A stretch of 64,000 bases of DNA from Hyphomicrobiales bacterium (GCA_900473745.1 UCMW01000004.1:62001-126000), one strand, 5' to 3'; positions 1-9,197 are shown, counted from the stretch's first letter. Program-made: numbers and translations. The notes: generated by a model from the letters alone, not told the origin.

Positions 1-61
1 TGTCGGCCTGGGAAAGTGGTTTTCCGGTTAAAGGTCCGCCAAAATCGTCAAAGTCCATCAT
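1..61 (-). CDS. fliG: Flagellar motor switch protein FliG (N-terminus only)
   Basis: The minus strand opens with two adjacent ATG codons (61-59 and 58-56) and reads MMDFDDFGG...LSQAD before leaving the window. This resembles the N-terminus of rhizobial FliG, the C-ring protein that couples the MS ring to the stator and generates torque. An AGAGGAC ribosome-binding site lies just upstream. The gene follows fliN by 28 bases, the motA-fliM-fliN-fliG order known from rhizobia. Only about 20 residues are visible, so the call rests on context plus this short match; which ATG is used is undecided. Confidence 0.75.
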   Translation of the reverse strand, partial: MMDFDDFGGPLTGKPLSQAD

Positions 62-89
62 GGTCTTGTCCTCTCTGGCCCATCATGGG

Positions 90-719
90 TCAGGATGTCT
101 TGGTCGCCATCACTTCAATCAGTTTGACACCAAATCGCGTATCGTCGTTCTCGAGAACCGTGATCTCGCCGCGCGCGATGCGGCGGCCGTTCACCATGAT
201 CTCGACGGGCTCGCCGATCTTCTTGTCGAGCGCGATGATGGCGCCCTCCTCGAGGTTCATAAGCCCGGAAACCTGCATGCGGCTCGATCCCAGCACGATC
301 TGGACTTCGATCGGAATGTCCATGATCAGGTCGAGATTGGCGCTCAGGCCACTGCCCGGTTCCTGCTGGCTGCCGCTCGACCCGCCGAACGCGCTGTCGC
401 CGCCGAAATCGCTGGAACCGCCAAAGTCGCTCGAGCCACCGAATTCAATGCCGCCGCCCAGATCGCTGGAGCCGCCGAAATCACCGAGGCCGAAGTCATC
501 GCTGGGCGCAGCTGCTGTGCCGCCGCCGAAATCGGATTCGAATGCTGCCAGCGGGTCGTCCTTAAGGCCGAGATCCGAACCGAAATCGCCCAACCCGCCT
601 TCGGCATCGGCCTTCAGCACGCCGCGAAGATCATCGACCGCCTGGTCGAAATCGCTGTCGCTCGCGCCTGGCATCGCCAGCGCGTCGTCATCCTTCGGTG
701 GTGTCTTCTTCGTTGCCAT
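90..719 (-). CDS. fliN: Flagellar motor switch protein FliN
   Basis: 209 residues. The last ~80 residues form a SpoA (FliN/FliM C-terminal) domain, with LDLIMDIPIEVQIVLG, a central LEEGAIIALDK and a terminal RFGVKLIEV. FliN forms the bottom of the cytoplasmic C-ring and helps dock the export ATPase complex. The first ~125 residues are low complexity, acidic and Gly/Ser-rich, with several copies of an SSDFGG-type hexapeptide at about residues 80-115; E. coli FliN has only a short N-terminal region (137 aa in total). It lies between fliM and fliG in the leftward motor operon. Family assignment is secure; the role of the repeat linker is unknown. Confidence 0.95.
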   Translation of the reverse strand: MATKKTPPKDDDALAMPGASDSDFDQAVDDLRGVLKADAEGGLGDFGSDLGLKDDPLAAFESDFGGGTAAAPSDDFGLGDFGGSSDLGGGIEFGGSSDFGGSSDFGGDSAFGGSSGSQQEPGSGLSANLDLIMDIPIEVQIVLGSSRMQVSGLMNLEEGAIIALDKKIGEPVEIMVNGRRIARGEITVLENDDTRFGVKLIEVMATKTS

Positions 720-780
720 GGATTCATTATTCCTCTTGAAACTTGCCTCAAGCTGCCGTGGGGCGAGCTGCGGTAAATGC

Positions 781-1728
781 CTAGCTCATCAAATGTTTTA
801 GAATTTCATCTTCGCTGCTCACATTATCCTTCACCCGCACCGTGTAGCGGTCGCCCGCCCGGCCGAATTCACAACGATAGAGGTTCTTGCCGTTGGCGCT
901 GACGTCGACCGTGACATCGCCCTTTTCGCGGAAGGGAATGACGTCGCCGGCGATCAGGCGGGAGACGGTGGCAAGCGTGAGCGACTCCAGCCTGATCCGC
1001 GCTTCCAGGGTGACCTGGGAGCGGCGCACTTGCTCAGAGATCTGCTCCTGCCATTCCTTCTTCGATTTGCTGGTCTGGCTCTTCGACTTCGGCATGGTCA
1101 CGATGGTCTTCAGCAGGGCCTTCTGCGGGATGACCAGATAGAACTCCGATTCAACCGGGCCGAGCGTAATGCCGAGTTTTACGGTCACAGCATACTCGTC
1201 GACATGGTCCTCTTCGGGCTTCGGGCGGTCTTCTGCGTTGTGCGCCTTTTCAAGAAGCGGTTCGAAGCCCCCGGGAGCATTGACGCCCGATCTGAGCACG
1301 TTGGCGATCTTGTCATAGACCATCACGGCCAGGTCGAGCTCGATCTGCGAGAGCGGCCGTTCGATGGGCTCCTGGATCGTCTCTGGCAGGGCTCCGAGCA
1401 GGTTTTCCATCAGGGTGATGACGAAGCTGTTGCCGCAGGCGAGCACGAAGTTCGGCGACCAGTTGCGCAGTTGCCCGTCCGCCAGGGAGACATTGTCGCC
1501 GAGATCGGCGATCATATCCGTCATCAGGCCGCTCTCGTGGCCGTTGTAATGGACCTGCATGGTGAGCCCCGTCTCGCTGTGGAAGACGTCCGGCAGGAAC
1601 TCGACATAGAGCTGGCCGAAATCTGAGCACAGCTTCTGCAATGTCTGGGAGTCACCGAGCCCGCCTGTCAGCTTCGCGAGAAGGGCTCGGTCCATGCGTG
1701 GTGCTGTTTCGGTGTGTGGTTCCGACAT
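781..1728 (-). CDS. fliM: Flagellar motor switch protein FliM
   Basis: 315 residues, usual length for FliM. The central CheC-like domain begins near LCSDFGQLYVEFLPDVF and the C-terminal SpoA domain includes LTLATVSRLIAGDVIPF and the final YTVRVKD. FliM is the C-ring subunit that receives the CheY signal and sets rotation speed or direction. The extreme N-terminus (MSEPHTETAPRMDRALLAKL) lacks the recognisable LSQ-E-IDALL CheY-binding peptide of enteric FliM. Its start lies 2 bases after the motA stop, so the two are probably translationally coupled. Confidence 0.93.
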   Translation of the reverse strand: MSEPHTETAPRMDRALLAKLTGGLGDSQTLQKLCSDFGQLYVEFLPDVFHSETGLTMQVHYNGHESGLMTDMIADLGDNVSLADGQLRNWSPNFVLACGNSFVITLMENLLGALPETIQEPIERPLSQIELDLAVMVYDKIANVLRSGVNAPGGFEPLLEKAHNAEDRPKPEEDHVDEYAVTVKLGITLGPVESEFYLVIPQKALLKTIVTMPKSKSQTSKSKKEWQEQISEQVRRSQVTLEARIRLESLTLATVSRLIAGDVIPFREKGDVTVDVSANGKNLYRCEFGRAGDRYTVRVKDNVSSEDEILKHLMS

Positions 1729-1730
1729 GA

Positions 1731-2609
1731 TCAGGCCGCCTTGCTTTCACCGCCGCCGCCGGGGTTCATCATTTCCTGCTCGACGGCGTCGATCGACGGA
1801 CGCTCGTAGGAGGAAATGGTCTTGCGGCCGTATTCGAGTGCCACCTGCGGAACCGATCCGTTCATGTAGGCGAGCAGCGTCTGCTTCACGATGATGTAGA
1901 GGCGATGCTGCTTGGTACGAACCATCTTGATCTGGGCAATGATCGGGTTGCAGAGGCAGTAGGACAGGAAGATGCCGAGCATGGTGCCGACGAGTGCGGC
2001 GCCGATCAGTCCGCCGAGAACTTCCGGCGATTCGTTGATCTTGCTCATCGCCTTGATGACGCCGAGAACCGCCGCGACGATACCGATCGCCGGGAAGCTG
2101 TCGCCCATGGCGGTCATGGCATGGTAGGGCTTCATCTTGTCGTAGTGGATGGTCTCGATTTCCTCGTCCATCAGGGCCTCGATCTCATGGCTACGGGCAT
2201 TGCCGATGATGATCAGGCGGACATAGTCACAGATGAACGCGGTCAGTTCCTTGTTCTTCAGGAGGTTGGGAGCCGCCGTGAAGATCGAGGATTCGTCCGG
2301 ATTGTCGATATGCGCTTCGATCTCGTTGCGCGACTTGGTGCGGAGGTCGCGCATGAGGGAGTAGAGAACCCCGAGCACGTCGAGATAGTCACGCTCCTTC
2401 GGAACCGTCTGCTTGAAGGCCTCGCCCATCGCCTTGCCGGTGTCCTTGATGACCTTCATCGGGTTGGCCATGATGAAGCCACCGACGCCGGCACCGCCGA
2501 TAATGACGAGCTCGAACGGCTGGATGAGAACATCCAGGTGGCCGCCCATGGCCATGAAGCCGCCGAGAACGCAGCCCAGTGTGATGATGAAACCGACGAT
2601 TAAGTTCAT
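1731..2609 (-). CDS. motA: Flagellar motor stator protein MotA
   Basis: 292 residues with four hydrophobic segments (about 2-22, 30-50, 170-190 and 200-220) and a large cytoplasmic loop. The segment [20 protein letters not shown] carries the conserved proline next to the proton path, and the loop contains the charged stretch [15 protein letters not shown] expected of the FliG-contact region. MotA pairs with MotB to form the proton-driven stator. It is the first gene of the leftward motA-fliM-fliN-fliG operon. The ATG is preceded by only a weak ribosome site, but the start matches the family ([12 protein letters not shown]). Confidence 0.96.
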   Translation of the reverse strand: MNLIVGFIITLGCVLGGFMAMGGHLDVLIQPFELVIIGGAGVGGFIMANPMKVIKDTGKAMGEAFKQTVPKERDYLDVLGVLYSLMRDLRTKSRNEIEAHIDNPDESSIFTAAPNLLKNKELTAFICDYVRLIIIGNARSHEIEALMDEEIETIHYDKMKPYHAMTAMGDSFPAIGIVAAVLGVIKAMSKINESPEVLGGLIGAALVGTMLGIFLSYCLCNPIIAQIKMVRTKQHRLYIIVKQTLLAYMNGSVPQVALEYGRKTISSYERPSIDAVEQEMMNPGGGGESKAA

Positions 2610-2646
2610 TTTGCCCGCACCCGAACGTTACTTTTCACCGTAAGCG

Positions 2647-2667
2647 ATAGAGCTCCTGCCTTGCGTG
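2647..2667 (-). promoter_or_regulatory. Candidate flagellar (Rem-type) promoter motif for motA operon
   Basis: On the minus strand CACGCAAG (2667-2660) is followed after exactly nine bases by CTATC (2650-2646), 37 bases before the motA ATG. The same C[AG]CGCAAG-N9-CTA arrangement precedes flgB, the fliH-like gene and flhA. That Rem or a dedicated sigma factor reads it is inference. Confidence 0.6.
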
Positions 2668-2833
2668 AGGCTGAACCTCGGAGCCAAAACTGGGCTGCGC
2701 CTGCGCCGGAAACTCGGGCTTTTCCCCGACAGTTTCGCGCAAGCCTTTTGCCGCAAGAAGAGTGGGATGAAGCGTAGGCCATCCTGCGTTAAATAATGAT
2801 TTACTGATATTCTTCACCCGCGGAGGTAAAACG

Positions 2834-3568
2834 GTGCAATCCGGTATTTACGTGTCCCTGTCGTCGCAGATGGCCCTCGAGCGCCGTCTGACCACGGTTG
2901 CCGACAACATGGCCAATGTGAACACGGTTGGTTTCCGCTCGACGGACGTGAAGTTCGACGAGATGTTGAGTCGAACCGGAAATGACATCAATGCCAAGGT
3001 GGCCTTCGTCAGCCAGGGCAACGACTATCTGTCCACCAAGACCGGCGAACTGCACGAAACCGGCAACGTGCTCGACTTCGCGATCAAGGGCGACGCCTGG
3101 TTTGCGATCGATACCCCGGTCGGCCAGGTCCTGACGCGCGACGGTCGCTTCACAATGACCGACACCGGGGAGCTCGTCTCGACCAAGGGATATCCGGTTC
3201 TCGACGCCGGTGGCGCGCCGATCCAGTTGAACCGTGCCGGCGGCCCGCCGGAAGTTGGCGCGAGTGGCCAGATCATGCAGGACGGTCGTGTGGTCGCGAC
3301 GCTCGGCGTGTTCACCGCCGACGTCCGCAACGGCTTCCTTCGTTTCGAGAACAGCGGCGTGACCACGACTGACGACCCGCAGCCCGTCGTCGACAATCCG
3401 GAAATCTCGATCCTGCAGGGTTATGTCGAGAACTCGAATGTCAATGGCATCGGCGAGATGACCCAGCTCATCCAGATCAATCGCGCCTTCGAGGCGATCA
3501 GCGCACTGATCAGCTCGAGCGAGAACACCATGAGCGAGGCAATCAAGGTCCTCGGCGGCAGCAACTGA
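2834..3568 (+). CDS. flgF: Flagellar basal-body rod protein FlgF
   Basis: 244 residues. The N-terminus (MQSGIYVSLSSQMALERRL, then VADNMANVNTVGFRS) is the flagellar rod/hook signature, and the C-terminus (GYVENSNVNGIGEMTQLIQINRAFE) is the matching Flg_bbr_C coiled-coil domain. FlgF is a proximal rod subunit. The start is GTG with a strong GGAGGT site at 2822-2827. The gene diverges from motA across 224 bases and is followed by fliI after an 18-base gap. FlgF rather than FlgG is chosen from length, the N-terminal sequence and the separate FlgG at 6797. Confidence 0.93.
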   Translation: MQSGIYVSLSSQMALERRLTTVADNMANVNTVGFRSTDVKFDEMLSRTGNDINAKVAFVSQGNDYLSTKTGELHETGNVLDFAIKGDAWFAIDTPVGQVLTRDGRFTMTDTGELVSTKGYPVLDAGGAPIQLNRAGGPPEVGASGQIMQDGRVVATLGVFTADVRNGFLRFENSGVTTTDDPQPVVDNPEISILQGYVENSNVNGIGEMTQLIQINRAFEAISALISSSENTMSEAIKVLGGSN

Positions 3569-3586
3569 CCTTGAGATCGGAACATC

Positions 3587-4978
3587 ATGACTGCGCCGAC
3601 ATCAGACGAATTCCCCCTGTCCCAGAAGCTCGGACAACTGGCGGCCTTGGCGCAGCGCTACTCCCGACCGAGCAATTCGGTCACTCAGGGCGGTCATGTG
3701 CGTACCATCGCGGCCGGACATTACACGGTCACGGGTCTGTCCCGGCATGTGCGTCTCGGTGAGTTCGTCGCCCATAGGTCTTCGACCGGCGTTCATCTGG
3801 GTGAGGTCGTCCGCGTCGAACCTGACGTCTGTTATGTCTGCCCCATCGAACCCGGCGAGCCGATCGGCATCCACGATGTCGTGATCCGCAAGGGCGCCTT
3901 CCGCGTGGCGCCTGATGACAGCTGGTGTGGCCGGACCATCAATGCGCTCGGTGACCCGATCGACAACGGCCCGGCGCTGGCACCTGGACCGCAACGGCGG
4001 CCGATTTCAACGACAGCGCCGCCATCCATGACCCGCAGCCGCGTCGAGACCGGCTTCAAGACCGGCGTTCGGGCGATCGACATCTTCTCGCCGCTCTGCC
4101 TTGGCCAGCGTCTCGGTATCTTCGCCGGCTCGGGCGTCGGCAAGTCAACGCTGCTCTCAATGCTCGCCCGTGCCGATGCCTTCGACAAGGTTGTCATCGC
4201 GCTGGTCGGCGAACGTGGCCGCGAAGTGCGCGAATTCATCGAGGATACGCTCGGCGACAACATGGCGAAATCGATTGCCGTGGTCGCAACCAGCGACGAA
4301 AGCCCGATGCTGCGCAAGATGGCGCCGCTGACCGCGATCACCATTGCCGAGCATTTCCGCGACAAAGGCGAGAACGTTCTTTTCATTGTCGATAGCGTGA
4401 CGCGCTTTGCCCATGCGATCCGCGAGGTGGCGACCGCCGCCGGCGAGCCGCCGATTGCCCGTGGATATCCGGCCTCCGTCTTCACCGAGCTGCCGCGCCT
4501 GCTCGAACGCGCTGGCCCAGGTGCCGAAGGGGCAGGAACCATCACCGCCATCATTTCCATCCTCGTCGATGGCGACAATCACAACGACCCGATCGCAGAT
4601 TCGACACGCGGCATTCTCGACGGCCATATCGTGCTCGATCGCGCGCTTGCCGACGAAGGGCGCTATCCGCCCATCAATCCGCTCACCTCGATCTCGCGTC
4701 TTGCCCGCAAGGCCTGGACGTCGGAGCAGGAAAAGCTGGTGTCGCGTCTCAAGGCGCTGATTCATCGCTTCGAGGAAACCCGCGATCTTCGCCTGATCGG
4801 CGGTTACCGCAACGGTTCCGATCCCGATCTCGACATGGCGATCAAGCAGGTACCAGTCATCTACGACATTCTGAAGCAGACACCCGGCGAAAAGCCGACG
4901 CTCGATGCCTATGCCGATCTGGCCAATGCCTTGAAGGCGGCCGCAAGCGGAGGGCAGGGCATGAGACAAAGGGGCTGA
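3587..4978 (+). CDS. fliI: Flagellum-specific export ATPase FliI
   Basis: 463 residues, normal for FliI. It has an N-terminal beta-barrel, a Walker A loop (GSGVGKST at about 181-188), a Walker B region ending in VLFIVDSVTRFAHA, and the type III/F1-family block ARGYPASVFTELPRLLERAG. FliI energises unfolding and delivery of rod, hook and filament subunits to the FlhA-containing gate. It sits between flgF and a small membrane-protein gene. Its usual partners FliH and FliJ have only weakly recognisable candidates elsewhere in the window (17030 and 31657). Confidence 0.97.
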   Translation: MTAPTSDEFPLSQKLGQLAALAQRYSRPSNSVTQGGHVRTIAAGHYTVTGLSRHVRLGEFVAHRSSTGVHLGEVVRVEPDVCYVCPIEPGEPIGIHDVVIRKGAFRVAPDDSWCGRTINALGDPIDNGPALAPGPQRRPISTTAPPSMTRSRVETGFKTGVRAIDIFSPLCLGQRLGIFAGSGVGKSTLLSMLARADAFDKVVIALVGERGREVREFIEDTLGDNMAKSIAVVATSDESPMLRKMAPLTAITIAEHFRDKGENVLFIVDSVTRFAHAIREVATAAGEPPIARGYPASVFTELPRLLERAGPGAEGAGTITAIISILVDGDNHNDPIADSTRGILDGHIVLDRALADEGRYPPINPLTSISRLARKAWTSEQEKLVSRLKALIHRFEETRDLRLIGGYRNGSDPDLDMAIKQVPVIYDILKQTPGEKPTLDAYADLANALKAAASGGQGMRQRG

Positions 4979-4980
4979 CC

Positions 4981-5553
4981 ATGACCGATTTCGATGCTGA
5001 CGAGCCCGTGGCTCCGCTCCGGCCGGTCTTTACCCGTCGGCGAATTCCCACGGTCGACCGCGTGTTGGCTGTGACCGGGATTGCGCTCGCCTGTGGTGCT
5101 GCCTTCTTTCCTTGGTATGTCTTCTTCAATGAAGAAAAATTCGGGATTCGGGTTGCCGACTGGGAGCGCACCCGCGACCTGCCGGAAGGCCCCGGCCGTG
5201 ACGTGTTCAGCGTCTCGCCCCTCGCTCTCGTCGACCGCGACGACGAAGGTGGAGACGGCAATTCCGAGGTCGAGGCTCAGGTAGACCAGATCGTCACGGC
5301 CACGGTCCCGACACTCGGTCGCGAAGAGCCGGAAGGTCTCGAAACCGGTCCATCGCAGCCCTTTCCCGGCAAGAGCGGGTTCCGCCTGCTGCATGTTGCC
5401 AATGGTCGCGCACTGATCGAGGACAAGGCCGGCATGTATCTCGTCCGCGTGGGCTCCATCCTGCCGGACAACAGCCGGGTGGCGACGCTCGAACAGCGCG
5501 AAGGCAAGTGGGTCATCGTCACCTCCGCCGGCGAGGTCGTCCAAAACAATTGA
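4981..5553 (+). CDS. Conserved hypothetical flagellar-operon membrane protein
   Basis: 190 residues, function not recognised. A basic cytoplasmic N-terminus (about 1-30) is followed by one hydrophobic segment (about 36-52, LAVTGIALACGAAFFPWYV), an acidic periplasmic linker rich in E/D, and a compact beta-rich C-terminal part (about 125-188) with YLVRVGSILPDNSRVATLEQ. That last part looks like the small beta domains of PilP/GspC-type scaffold proteins, but the similarity is only by eye. Its start is 2 bases after the fliI stop, so it is almost certainly co-translated with fliI. A role in export or basal-body assembly is inferred from position. Confidence 0.75.
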   Translation: MTDFDADEPVAPLRPVFTRRRIPTVDRVLAVTGIALACGAAFFPWYVFFNEEKFGIRVADWERTRDLPEGPGRDVFSVSPLALVDRDDEGGDGNSEVEAQVDQIVTATVPTLGREEPEGLETGPSQPFPGKSGFRLLHVANGRALIEDKAGMYLVRVGSILPDNSRVATLEQREGKWVIVTSAGEVVQNN

Positions 5554-5576
5554 CGAAGTATCGGCTGGGCAAGTCC

Positions 5577-5597
5577 CACGCAAGATTACTGGCCTAG
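5577..5597 (+). promoter_or_regulatory. Candidate flagellar promoter motif for flgB operon
   Basis: CACGCAAG (5577-5584), nine bases, then CTAG (5594-5597), about 31 bases before the flgB ATG. It matches the motif upstream of motA, flhA and the fliH-like gene in sequence, spacing and orientation, and marks a probable new transcription start within the cluster. Confidence 0.55.
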
Positions 5598-5628
5598 GCT
5601 CCGATCAATAATAGACGGAGTGATGTGA

Positions 5629-6024
5629 ATGAATCCCATCCAGTTGTTCGAGCTGGCCTCCCGACAGGCGGAATGGCTTTCGGTGCGCCAGCAGGTCGTG
5701 GCGACCAATATCGCCAACGTCAACACGCCGAAATTCGCGGCCAAGGACATCACGCCCTTCAGCGCGGTGCTGGACAAGACCGGCATGGTGCAGGGCATGG
5801 CCATGACCCAGCCTGGTCACATGGCATCCAATGATTTCACCGACAGCAACATCGCCGTCGAGGAAGAAGATCTGAACAACGAGATCGGCATCCAGGAATC
5901 CGGCAATACCGTCGCCTTGTCGGACGAGTTGCGGAAAACGGGTGAAATCAAGCGGAACCACGAGCTCAATACCTCGCTGATGTCCTCCTTCCATCGCATG
6001 ATGCTAATGACGGTGAAACGCTGA
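5629..6024 (+). CDS. flgB: Flagellar basal-body rod protein FlgB
   Basis: 131 residues, typical length. The N-terminal rod signature is present ([29 protein letters not shown]) and the C-terminus ends in a helical segment with a terminal MMLMTVKR. FlgB is the most proximal rod subunit, contacting FliE and the MS ring. It is first in the flgB-flgC-fliE-flgG-flgA-flgI-motE-flgH-fliL-fliP run and overlaps flgC at TGATG. Confidence 0.95.
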   Translation: MNPIQLFELASRQAEWLSVRQQVVATNIANVNTPKFAAKDITPFSAVLDKTGMVQGMAMTQPGHMASNDFTDSNIAVEEEDLNNEIGIQESGNTVALSDELRKTGEIKRNHELNTSLMSSFHRMMLMTVKR

Positions 6025-6446
6025 TGACTGATCCATTGCTGGCAAGCCTGAAGGTTGCGGGAAGCGGGCTCGAGGCCCAATCGACGCGCCTTCGTATCGT
6101 CTCCGAAAACATCGCGAACGCCCGTACGACCGGCGACACGCCCGGTGCGGATCCCTATCGCCGCAAGACGATCACCTTTGGCGCAGAACTCGACCGAGCT
6201 AGCGGCGCCCAGACCGTCGAGGTGAAGAAGCTCGGCGTCGATTTTGCCGAGTTCATCGAGGAATACGACCCGGGCAACCCGGCCGCGGACGAGAACGGCG
6301 TCGTCAAGATGCCGAACGTCAACATCCTGATTGAGATGGCGGACATGCGCGAATCCAACCGCTCCTATGAAGCGAATCTGCAGACGATCAAGCAGACACG
6401 CGACATGATTTCCCAGACCATAGCGCTGCTGAAGGCCTCACAATGA
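6024..6446 (+). CDS. flgC: Flagellar basal-body rod protein FlgC
   Basis: 140 residues. It carries the rod signature [22 protein letters not shown], the FlgC-type block [14 protein letters not shown], and the C-terminal [23 protein letters not shown]. FlgC is a proximal rod subunit. The start overlaps the flgB stop by one base and its stop overlaps fliE in ATGA, indicating coupled translation that would help keep rod subunit ratios. Confidence 0.95.
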   Translation: MTDPLLASLKVAGSGLEAQSTRLRIVSENIANARTTGDTPGADPYRRKTITFGAELDRASGAQTVEVKKLGVDFAEFIEEYDPGNPAADENGVVKMPNVNILIEMADMRESNRSYEANLQTIKQTRDMISQTIALLKASQ

Positions 6447-6781
6447 TCGAATCCATCACCAAGACCAGCGCTCTTTCCGGCATGAACGGCCTGGATTCGC
6501 TTTCGAGCTCCTTCTCGACCAAGGGCCTGACCGCCGAAGGCACATCGCCGGGAACCGCAACCGGGGAAACCTTCATGGCGGCGCTCAACAATATGGCGTC
6601 GCAGGCAGCCGGCGATCTGAAGCAGGCGGAACAGACCTCGTTCGACGGCCTGATGGGCAAGGCGAACACCCGCGAAGTGGTGGATGCCGTCATGCAGGCC
6701 GAACAGTCACTCCAGACGGCGATCGCGTTCCGCGACAAGATCGTCAACGCCTATCTCGAAATCACGAAAATGCAGATTTAG
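6443..6781 (+). CDS. fliE: Flagellar hook-basal body protein FliE
   Basis: 112 residues. The C-terminal half has the FliE pattern [26 protein letters not shown], then [29 protein letters not shown]. FliE links the MS ring and export gate to the proximal rod and is among the first substrates exported. It overlaps flgC by four bases and is followed after 15 bases by flgG. Confidence 0.95.
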   Translation: MIESITKTSALSGMNGLDSLSSSFSTKGLTAEGTSPGTATGETFMAALNNMASQAAGDLKQAEQTSFDGLMGKANTREVVDAVMQAEQSLQTAIAFRDKIVNAYLEITKMQI

Positions 6782-6796
6782 CAGGGGTACCGAACT

Positions 6797-7585
6797 ATGA
6801 GAGCGCTCGCCATCGCAGCCACGGGTATGGACGCCCAGCAGACCAACCTTGAAGTCATCGCGAACAACATCGCCAACATCAATACGACCGGCTTCAAGCG
6901 GGCGCGTGCTGAGTTCTCCGACCTTCTCTACCAGACGGAGCGCGCCCAGGGCGTGCCGAACCGTGCCAACCAGGCCATCGTGCCGGAAGGTGCCAATATC
7001 GGTCTCGGCGTTCAGACAGCCGCCGTCCGCAACATCCATACCCAGGGCCAGCTGACCCAGACCGGCAACGAGCTCGACCTCTCGCTCATCGGTCGCGGTT
7101 GGTTCCAGATCGAAAGCCCGGATGGTGCCACGCTCTACAGCCGCTCAGGTGCCTTCAACATGAATGCCGAGGGCCAGCTCGTCACCATCGACGGCTACCT
7201 CGTGACCCCGCAGATCACCATTCCGCAGGATGCAAGCGAAGTCGTCATCAGCCGGACCGGCCAGGTCCAGGCGCGCATAGGCAACGACGCCGACTACACC
7301 GATCTTGGACAGCTGACGATCGCCAACTTCGTCAACGAAGCAGGCCTGAAACCCCTCGGGGACAACCTGTTCGCCGAGACGGCCGCCTCCGGTGCCGCCA
7401 TCGTTGGTGCACCGGAAGATCCGGGCTTCGGTTACATCAAGCAGTCCTACCTGGAAGCCTCGAACGTGGATTCTGTGAAGGAGATCACGGACATGATCTC
7501 TGCGCAGCGCGCCTACGAGATGAATTCCAAGGTCATCACCACTGCCGACGAGATGGCTCAGATCGTCAGCAAGAACCTCAAGTAA
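6797..7585 (+). CDS. flgG: Flagellar distal rod protein FlgG
   Basis: 262 residues, the standard FlgG length. The N-terminus [35 protein letters not shown] is close to canonical FlgG (quoted motif split: [15 protein letters not shown], then [13 protein letters not shown]), and the C-terminus has [25 protein letters not shown]. FlgG builds the distal rod through the P and L rings. A ribosome site (AGGGG) lies just upstream of the ATG. It is followed by flgA after 17 bases. Confidence 0.97.
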   Translation: MRALAIAATGMDAQQTNLEVIANNIANINTTGFKRARAEFSDLLYQTERAQGVPNRANQAIVPEGANIGLGVQTAAVRNIHTQGQLTQTGNELDLSLIGRGWFQIESPDGATLYSRSGAFNMNAEGQLVTIDGYLVTPQITIPQDASEVVISRTGQVQARIGNDADYTDLGQLTIANFVNEAGLKPLGDNLFAETAASGAAIVGAPEDPGFGYIKQSYLEASNVDSVKEITDMISAQRAYEMNSKVITTADEMAQIVSKNLK

Positions 7586-7602
7586 GACAACTGGAGGCAA
7601 AC

Positions 7603-8079
7603 ATGAGGTTTCGCCGGATATTTGGACATGCCCTGCGGGCGGCGGCAATCGCCGCCGCAGCGTTTGGCTTCGGCGCCGGCACGGCGTTGGCGCAGAACAC
7701 GGCCGTGATCCCCAAGCAGATCATCTATCCGGGCGAAACCATTTCCTCCGAGCAACTCGACGTCGTCGCCGTGACCAACCCCAACCTCGCAGGCGGCTAT
7801 GCCCGGACCCGCGAGGAAGTGGTCGGCATGGTGGCCAAGCGCACCCTGCTGCCGGGCCGTACGATCCCGGTCCACGGTCTGAGGGAAGCATTCGCCGTCA
7901 AGCGGGGAACGGGTGTCCGTTTGACCTTTGCGATCGGCAACATGTTGATCAGCGCAAGCGGGACCCCACTGACCGACGCCTCGGTGGGCGAAGTCGTCAA
8001 GGTCCGCAACATCGATTCAGGCTCGATCGTCTCCGGTACGGTCATGGCTGATGGTACGGTACAGGTGATGGCAAAATGA
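7603..8079 (+). CDS. flgA: Flagellar P-ring assembly chaperone FlgA
   Basis: 158 residues from the ATG at 7603, which follows a GGAGG site; longer versions of this frame would run antisense-like through flgG and lack support. It has an N-terminal signal peptide ending near GTALAQN, then the SAF/FlgA fold with VAKRTLLPGRTIP and the closing VVKVRNIDSGSIVSGTVMADG. FlgA is a periplasmic chaperone required for polymerising FlgI into the P ring. The stop overlaps the flgI start (ATGA), fitting paired use. Confidence 0.93.
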   Translation: MRFRRIFGHALRAAAIAAAAFGFGAGTALAQNTAVIPKQIIYPGETISSEQLDVVAVTNPNLAGGYARTREEVVGMVAKRTLLPGRTIPVHGLREAFAVKRGTGVRLTFAIGNMLISASGTPLTDASVGEVVKVRNIDSGSIVSGTVMADGTVQVMAK

Positions 8080-9197
8080 GACTGATTGCACCTATGCGGT
8101 TCGCATTCTGTGCGCTGGCGCTGGTCCTGGCTCCCCTTGAGCCTGCACTGAGCGCCAATTCGCGCATCAAGGACATCGCGTCGCTCCAGTCCGGCCGCGA
8201 CAACCAGCTGATCGGCTACGGTCTGGTGGTCGGCCTGCAGGGCAGCGGCGACAGCTTGCGCTCCTCACCTTTCACCGACCAGTCCATGCGCGCCATGTTG
8301 CAGAACCTCGGCATTTCGACCCAGGGTGGTCAGTCCAATGCCAAGAACGTCGCTGCGGTCATGGTAACCGCCAATCTGCCGCCCTTCGCGAGCCCTGGCA
8401 GCCGCATCGATGTGACCGTCAGCTCGCTGGGCGACTCGACGTCCTTACGCGGCGGGACTTTGGTGATGACCTCCCTTACCGGTGCCGATGGTCAGATCTA
8501 TGCCGTCGCCCAGGGTTCGGTGGTCGTATCTGGATTTAATGCCCAGGGTGATGCCGCATCTGTGCAGGAGGGCATCACGACTTCCGGCCGCGTGCCGACG
8601 GGTGCCATTATCGAACGCGAACTGCCGTCCAAGTTCAAGGACAGCGTCAACCTCGTTCTGCAGCTCCGCAACGCCGACTTCACCACCTCGCTGCGCGTGG
8701 CAGACACCATCAACGCCTACGCTGCCGCCAATTACGGCGCTCCGATCGCCGAGGCACGCGACAGCCAGGAGATCGTGGTTCAGAAGCCCCGCACGGCCGA
8801 CCTTGCGCGCCTCATGGCGGACATCGAAAACCTTGTCGTCGCAACCGATACGCCTGCGCGTGTCGTGATCAACGAGCGCACCGGTACCATCGTCATCGGC
8901 GCCGACGTTCGTGTATCGCGCGTTGCCGTGAGCTATGGCACGTTGACGGTCCAGGTGCAGGAGACCCCACAGGTCATCCAGCCGGAGCCCTTCTCGCGCG
9001 GCGAGACGGCGATCCAGCCGCAGACGGATATTTCGATCCAGAAGGAAGGCGACAAGATCGCCATCGTCGATGGCCCTGACCTCAGGACACTCGTCAGCGG
9101 TCTGAACAGCATCGGCGTCAAGCCGGACGGCATCATTGCCATCCTCCAGGGCATCAAGTCTGCCGGTGCCCTTCAAGCGGAGCTCGTGCTGCAATGA
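8076..9197 (+). CDS. flgI: Flagellar P-ring protein FlgI
   Basis: 373 residues, typical of FlgI. A signal peptide (about 1-26, ending LEPALSANS) precedes RIKDIASLQSGRDNQLIGYG and LVVGLQGSGDSLRSSPFT, which are FlgI hallmarks; the C-terminal GIKSAGALQAELVLQ is also diagnostic. FlgI polymerises in the periplasm into the ring that surrounds the rod at the peptidoglycan. Overlaps flgA and motE by four bases each. Confidence 0.97.
   Translation: MRLIAPMRFAFCALALVLAPLEPALSANSRIKDIASLQSGRDNQLIGYGLVVGLQGSGDSLRSSPFTDQSMRAMLQNLGISTQGGQSNAKNVAAVMVTANLPPFASPGSRIDVTVSSLGDSTSLRGGTLVMTSLTGADGQIYAVAQGSVVVSGFNAQGDAASVQEGITTSGRVPTGAIIERELPSKFKDSVNLVLQLRNADFTTSLRVADTINAYAAANYGAPIAEARDSQEIVVQKPRTADLARLMADIENLVVATDTPARVVINERTGTIVIGADVRVSRVAVSYGTLTVQVQETPQVIQPEPFSRGETAIQPQTDISIQKEGDKIAIVDGPDLRTLVSGLNSIGVKPDGIIAILQGIKSAGALQAELVLQ

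Noticed and set aside
1905-2603. Long rightward frame opposite motA
   Set aside because: Shadow of a highly biased coding sequence; motA on the other strand is unmistakable.
2736-2752. CGCGCAAG facing flgF as a further copy of the operon-head motif
   Set aside because: It lacks CTA nine bases on (GCAAG instead); without it the match is only an eight-mer.
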